Assembly (NCBI GenBank): GCA_022564935.1 | Contig: JADFKM010000014.1 | Location: 1 to 36,700, forward strand | Source: Candidatus Dadabacteria bacterium | GTDB taxonomy: Bacteria > Desulfobacterota_D > UBA1144 > Nemesobacterales > JADFKM01 | Direction of reading: 5' to 3' | DNA: 36,700 nt | Part shown: piece after piece, positions 33,461-36,700 of the stretch | Position numbering within the stretch: position 1 is the first letter of the stretch | Layout of the letters: each line of letters starts with the position of its first letter | The notes under the pieces: generated by a model | Told to the model about the DNA's origin: nothing | What the model saw: the letters and a program-made list of their open reading frames with translations, nothing else | Databases searched by the model: none | Made by a program: the position numbers and the translations under genes

Positions 33461-34039
33461 ATGTTGGATATAGTACTTGAGGAGAGGTACCCAAAAGAGG
33501 AAACGCTTGACGACGGCTCGAAAATCGTGATAAGGCCTATGTTGAGTGACGACAAAGAGGGACTGATAAGGCTTTTCAAAAGCGTTCCGGAAGGAGAGCG
33601 CGTATTTCTTCAACACGATGTAATGGACCCTAAAGTTATCGAGGCATGGTGCAGGGAGCTTGACTATTTTCGCGTCCTGCCTCTGCTGGCAATCGATGGG
33701 GACAAAGTGGTCGGAAACGCATCATTAAAACAGCAGAGACGGGGATGGATGTCCCACATCGGGAACGTCAGGGTAGTTGTAGGAAACAATTACAGAAGAA
33801 AGGGTGTGGCGAGAAGGCTTATCGAAGAGCTAATTCATATCGCTCTGAATATCGGTCTCGTAAAGCTCGACGCCGAGTTCATGCTCGACCAGACTAAACC
33901 TATAGAGACGTTCGAGAAGCTCGGCTTCGTAAAGGCGGCCGTCCTTCCCGGGCACGTATGGGACCAGAACGGAGAGCCCCACGACTACGTGCTCATGGTT
34001 CACGACCTGCGTGACAAGGAGTATTTCGCCGTGGATTAG
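33461..34039 (+). CDS. GNAT-family N-acetyltransferase
   Basis: The 192-aa protein has an acyl-CoA-binding motif A, NNYRRKGVARRLIEELIHIA, preceded by the strand VRVVVG, and a C-terminal FEKLGFVKAAVLPGHVWDQN typical of GNAT enzymes. A preceding domain of about 45 residues (SKIVIRPMLSDDKEGLIRLF) is the standard start of the fold. Substrate is unknown: such enzymes acetylate small amines, ribosomal proteins or antibiotics. The track uses TTG 33443. ATG 33461 is better, with GGGAGG eight bases upstream. It stands alone. Confidence 0.85.
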   Translation: MLDIVLEERYPKEETLDDGSKIVIRPMLSDDKEGLIRLFKSVPEGERVFLQHDVMDPKVIEAWCRELDYFRVLPLLAIDGDKVVGNASLKQQRRGWMSHIGNVRVVVGNNYRRKGVARRLIEELIHIALNIGLVKLDAEFMLDQTKPIETFEKLGFVKAAVLPGHVWDQNGEPHDYVLMVHDLRDKEYFAVD

Positions 34040-34100
34040 CACAGTTTCACCACATTTTGGCACTCAAAAATAGTTATGACAAAATGGAGGGTGAAGTTCA

Positions 34101-34145
34101 TTGAAGGCAAGCGACATTATGACAAAAAACGCCGGAAATCTCTAA
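34101..34145 (+). pseudogene. Truncated start of a CBS-domain gene
   Basis: GGAGG, nine bases upstream, precedes TTG at 34101. The frame reads LKASDIMTKNAGNL and then stops. KxxDIMTKN is the usual opening of CBS-domain proteins. Only 14 codons remain, so this could be chance, but motif and ribosome binding site together suggest the remains of a gene. Confidence 0.3.
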
Positions 34146-34221
34146 TTTTCGCGGTACAGCTTTTGGGTGAGGCTCCAATGTACTATCTTAAATTATTAAA
34201 ACTCAATTTTGCAAAAAAACG

Positions 34222-34250
34222 TTAACAAACCACAATGACTTTGCTATAAT
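34222..34250 (+). promoter_or_regulatory. Strong promoter upstream of the DPSL-Rieske genes
   Basis: TTAACA (34222-34227), a 17-base spacer and a perfect TATAAT (34245-34250) form one of the best promoters in the window. It is about 300 bases upstream of the ferritin-like gene's ATG. No terminator of quality is seen between, so it may drive that gene with a long leader. Confidence 0.55.
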
Positions 34251-34557
34251 CAATTACCATACGATCTATTTAGTTATCTGAAATGTAATCATTAAAATAT
34301 GACAGTACTGAATTTAGTAATTAATAGTGGCTCTTAAAGATCGAATCATTTCCTATTTCGAAGAAAGAATGAAATAATGTTGTTTATTTAAGTTAGCTCA
34401 AACCTGAGGCGGCTTTCGAAGTTTAGACGCTAAAGGAGAGGTAGTATTGCCAGTAGGTGACTGAGTGAGAGCTTATGAAAATGGTTAGCTAATCTTAAAG
34501 AGAATGTATGTGTTATAGTAAATGCCAGTGCCAAATAAAGAATAGGAGGAGATAACC

Positions 34558-35121
34558 ATGGGTAAACAAGCCAGAGAGGTTGTGGAACAAGCAGGGATCA
34601 ACGTCGAGGAACTGCTAGAGAAGTTGGTCCGGGCAGCGGCTGCGGAGTTTACAACCTATTACTATTACACTATCCTACGGGTGAATTCGATCGGTTTCGA
34701 GGGCGAGGGCATAAAGGAGATCATCGAGGATGCACGCTTGGAAGATCGCAATCACTTCGAAGCGCTGATTCCGAGGATCTATGAGCTAGGTGGGGAGCTT
34801 CCCCGGGACATTAGAAAGTTTGCCGAAGACTCAGCTTGCCCGGATGCTTATCTCCCGGACGATCCTCGAGACATGAAACAGCTTCTGACGGTCTTGGTCG
34901 AGGCGGAGCGCTGTGCTATTCGTGTCTATAGCGAGCTCTGTAACATGACTACCGGTAAGGATCATAGAACTTACGCCCTTTGCCTGGCGGTACTGCATGA
35001 GGAAGTCGAACACGAAGCATGGTTCTCCGAGTTCTTGGAAGAAGGCCCATCTGGACATTTCCGCAGACGGACACCGGGTCAATCCCCGTACGTGTCGGGC
35101 TTTTTGACCGCGAGATTCTAG
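34558..35121 (+). CDS. Ferritin-like DPSL (thioferritin-type) protein
   Basis: The 187-aa four-helix protein has iron-ligand-like residues Glu30 ([11 protein letters not shown]), Glu62/His66 ([10 protein letters not shown]), Glu117 (VEAERCAI) and Glu149/His152 ([10 protein letters not shown]). The typical Dps-like sequence [14 protein letters not shown] is present. Cys94 (DSACPDAY) and Cys119 (ERCA) are 25 apart. This matches the cysteine pair that marks the Dps-like thioferritin group known from archaea and some bacteria. These cage proteins oxidise and store iron using peroxide and protect DNA. A strong GGAGGAG precedes the ATG. It is followed by a Rieske gene 66 bases later. The subgroup assignment is from motif memory. 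Confidence 0.82.
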   Translation: MGKQAREVVEQAGINVEELLEKLVRAAAAEFTTYYYYTILRVNSIGFEGEGIKEIIEDARLEDRNHFEALIPRIYELGGELPRDIRKFAEDSACPDAYLPDDPRDMKQLLTVLVEAERCAIRVYSELCNMTTGKDHRTYALCLAVLHEEVEHEAWFSEFLEEGPSGHFRRRTPGQSPYVSGFLTARF

Positions 35122-35187
35122 CAGCAACAACAAAGTGGGCTCACACGAGCCCCCTGAACGGGTCAGCCAGCTGGGGGGTGAGGATAG

Positions 35188-35553
35188 ATGTATGCGTCTG
35201 AATTAGTAAGTGTAGCTACAAGGGGCGAAATTATGCCGGGGCAGATGAAGGTTGCCGAGATCAACGGAGTTGCTGTTGTTGTAGTCAACCTGGAGGGAGA
35301 CTACTGTGCCTTCGAAGCAACATGCCCTCATCGTCACGGCCCCCTCCATCAAGGCTATATCGGGAAAGATTTCCTCGGGAAAGATTTCATAGAGTGCCCA
35401 TGGCATCACTTCCGGTATGATATCCGAACCGGTGAGAATATCTTTCCGAAGAACGTCTATCCTAATATCGGGAGACTCCAACGAGACCTGCGGTCACTAC
35501 GCACATGGCGAGTTGAAGTTGAAGAGCAGGACATCAAGCTGAGACCGTTCTAG
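35188..35553 (+). CDS. Rieske-type [2Fe-2S] ferredoxin
   Basis: The 121-aa protein is a single Rieske domain with both cluster motifs, CPHRHG (about residues 46-51) and CPWHHF. It lacks any transmembrane helix or catalytic domain, so it is probably a soluble electron carrier of the NirD/BphF type. Between the motifs GKDFLGKDF is an internal repeat that lengthens the loop slightly. GAGG lies a few bases before the ATG. It follows the ferritin-like gene on the same strand; a joint role in iron or peroxide handling is an inference. Confidence 0.88.
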   Translation: MYASELVSVATRGEIMPGQMKVAEINGVAVVVVNLEGDYCAFEATCPHRHGPLHQGYIGKDFLGKDFIECPWHHFRYDIRTGENIFPKNVYPNIGRLQRDLRSLRTWRVEVEEQDIKLRPF

Positions 35554-35607
35554 CCACTTATCGGGTCTTGTCGGGCTAAGCAATTGCCCGCGCTGAGCTA
35601 AAGCGCT

Positions 35608-35754
35608 ATGGTTACTGCCGGGTTCAAATGGCCGCCGGAAGTGCTCATCGTCACCGATACCATCACCGCAACGGCGGCCGATACAGTTATGATGCTCATC
35701 CCGCTTCTAGGCATAGGGCTGCGCTCAATACTGCGGAGAAGGGAAGAAGACTAG
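35608..35754 (+). CDS. Short ORF with possible membrane segment
   Basis: This 48-codon frame encodes TATAADTVMMLIPLLGIGLR and ends RRREED. It has one hydrophobic stretch followed by basic residues, as in a small membrane protein or the tail of one. There is no ribosome binding site of note and no family that I recognise. It lies between the Rieske gene and a strong terminator. It may be a remnant. Confidence 0.25.
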   Translation: MVTAGFKWPPEVLIVTDTITATAADTVMMLIPLLGIGLRSILRRREED

Positions 35755-36122
35755 CGCTGTATAATAAGATATAGGGCGGGAGCGACCCTTCCCCCTTCGA
35801 CATGAAAATAAGGCCGGGGCGTCCCACAACAGGCGCTCCGGTTTTTTTGTTTTTGCAGGGTGCCGCGTCGCGTGTGCGGCACAAACTTAGGACTTGACGC
35901 AGGATTTGTATTGTGATTGAATTGTTGAGAGTGTGGTTTCTTAGAGGCGCGTGTTTTTAAGGGGTAGCATATACAGGTTTTTAAGGGCATTAATCGGGTT
36001 ATTGCAGCCCTAGACGGACAGGACATGAGTAAGGTGGGTTTAATGGAGACCCGACGCTGCTTTTCCCAAATGAATTCGGTTACAAATCCCGGAAATACAA
36101 TCAATTAAGGAGGATACTTCCT
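35755..36122. other. Intergenic region with terminator
   Basis: Apart from the terminator at 35814-35848, I see nothing definite in these 368 bases. AAGGAGG at about 36107 is the ribosome binding site of the next gene. Minus-strand ORFs at 35696-36104 look like chance. Confidence 0.45.
35814..35848 (+). terminator. Rho-independent terminator after the DPSL-Rieske unit
   Basis: CCGGGGCG (35814-35821) pairs with CGCTCCGG (35834-35841) as an 8-bp stem with one G-U pair and a 12-base loop. TTTTTTT then GTTTTT follow directly. It ends transcription of the plus-strand genes from 34558 onward. Confidence 0.85.
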
Positions 36123-36700
36123 ATGAGGAGTAAATATTTCAGTAGATTTTTTGGAGCTATGGCGGTAGCTCTTCTCTTGGGACTGACGTTAGTCCCGATA
36201 ATATCCCAGGCCGCAAACCACATCGTGCCTACGGGAAAGACCACGCAGCAGGCGAGCCAGCTTGTGTTCTGGTACGACCAAGACCAGGATGACGAGGATT
36301 TTCAATCGTTCATACAGGTCACTAATGCCAGCGTGGACACCCCCGTGTGGGTGCATGTGCAGGTATTTGCCAGCAGCAACCCAAGCCCGGGAGACCCCGC
36401 AACGGCCGTGTTTTGCCAGGAGACCAACTTCAATGACTTCTACACCCCCCAGGATACCCACATCTATGATATGGATGATGTTGTTACTAACGACCCTCTG
36501 AACAGTTTCGATGTAGGCGACTTTTCCAGCCCCTGACTCAAAGGGGTTTGTGATCGTTACACCTATTGACGGCCCCGGCACCAGGAACGCCATCGCACAC
36601 CAGCACATGTTCGGCACCACCTATGCCCTTAATAATGAAAAGGAAACATCGTATTTTGTAAGCGCTATGGGCAGGGACGCGGTCAGTTTTTCCACGGGCA
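36123..36700 (+). CDS. Secreted protein of unknown function with +1 frame break at CCC-TGA-C (3' end beyond window)
   Basis: The protein begins with a signal peptide (FFGAMAVALLLGLTLVPIISQA) after a strong AAGGAGG. The mature part starts ANHIVPTGKTTQQASQLVFW and looks like an all-beta surface domain (FIQVTNASVDTPVWVHVQVF). At 36534 a TGA ends this frame. In the +1 frame the sequence goes on smoothly, DSKGFVIVTPIDGPGTRNAI and so on, to the window edge. The joint reads AGC-CCC-TGA-C. It may be a one-base insertion or a real +1 frameshift site. I do not recognise the family. If the break is a true mutation this is a pseudogene. Confidence 0.7.

Larger units (their letters stand above)
34040..34557. 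other. Gene-poor region with short gene-start remnants and a promoter
   Basis: This 518-base region precedes the ferritin-like gene. It holds a CBS-domain-like start (34101-34145) and a short frame from GTG 34327 that reads MALKDRIISYFEERMK and stops. AAAGGAG is followed by TTG-CCA-GTA-GGT-GAC-TGA near 34434. A strong promoter lies at 34222-34250. No intact gene is present. Part of it could be a long leader of about 300 bases for the ferritin-like gene. Confidence 0.45.

Noticed and set aside
35696-36104. Minus-strand ORFs of 62 and 117 codons
   Set aside because: They cover a terminator and an upstream region, and their composition does not look coding.
36534-36536. Selenocysteine readthrough of the TGA
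   Set aside because: The frame after the TGA does not continue as protein; the continuation is in the +1 frame, and no SECIS-like hairpin directly follows.
1-36700. CRISPR array
   Set aside because: No regularly spaced direct repeats of 20-40 bases were seen anywhere.

Overview
The window is a 36.7 kb piece of a Gram-negative bacterial chromosome with roughly balanced base composition. Outer-membrane beta-barrels, lipoproteins with lipoboxes, many CxxCH cytochromes and a proton-translocating transhydrogenase in three subunits all point to a respiring diderm. The style resembles Desulfobacterota/Dadabacteria-like lineages, but no marker here fixes the phylum and I hold that guess loosely. Most genes are ordinary housekeeping genes. 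Several stretches between them are decayed (IS fragments, gene ends, frameshifted genes).

Layout. 1-2.1 kb: start of an unknown gene on the minus strand, then hflX, which seems to begin at an ATA codon. 2.1-6 kb: IS-like debris, a MaoC/hot-dog dehydratase, an M28 peptidase and a broken IS1595-family element. 6-8.5 kb: flavin reductase, acyl-CoA thioesterase and threonine synthase on the plus strand. 8.6-10.6 kb: an orphan ABC ATPase and a small beta-barrel protein with its own promoter and terminator. 10.7-12.9 kb: thiE, an unknown 210-aa protein and a frameshifted small membrane protein. 12.9-18.6 kb (minus): a GlcD-type FAD oxidase, dnaB, a metallophosphoesterase, glycerate 2-kinase and a lone NuoE-like [2Fe-2S] protein.

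18.9-24.4 kb (minus) is the most interesting region: six genes, tightly spaced or overlapping. In transcription order they encode a decaheme OmcA/MtrC-family lipoprotein, a diheme lipoprotein, a 429-aa outer-membrane beta-barrel, a heptaheme lipoprotein, a tetraheme protein and a monoheme protein. There are 24 CxxCH sites in total. This is the composition of a porin-cytochrome conduit that moves electrons across the outer membrane. The set and order differ from mtrCAB and from the Geobacter conduits as I know them. A TTGACA promoter and an 18-bp inverted repeat lie just upstream.

25-36.7 kb: a methyltransferase 3' fragment, tRNA-Glu(CTC), a HerA-type ATPase, argH, a ZIP metal transporter broken by a 7-bp tandem duplication, and a candidate small RNA with promoter, C-rich repeat and terminator. 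These are followed by the pntAA-pntAB-pntB operon, a GNAT acetyltransferase, a thioferritin/DPSL ferritin-like gene beside a Rieske protein, and a secreted unknown protein whose frame is interrupted at CCC-TGA-C.

How it fits together: the proton-translocating transhydrogenase, the multiheme conduit and a NuoE-like protein suggest respiration that can end outside the cell. The DPSL-Rieske pair and the ZIP remnant suggest metal and oxidative-stress handling. These links are inferred from gene content and are not shown by the sequence.
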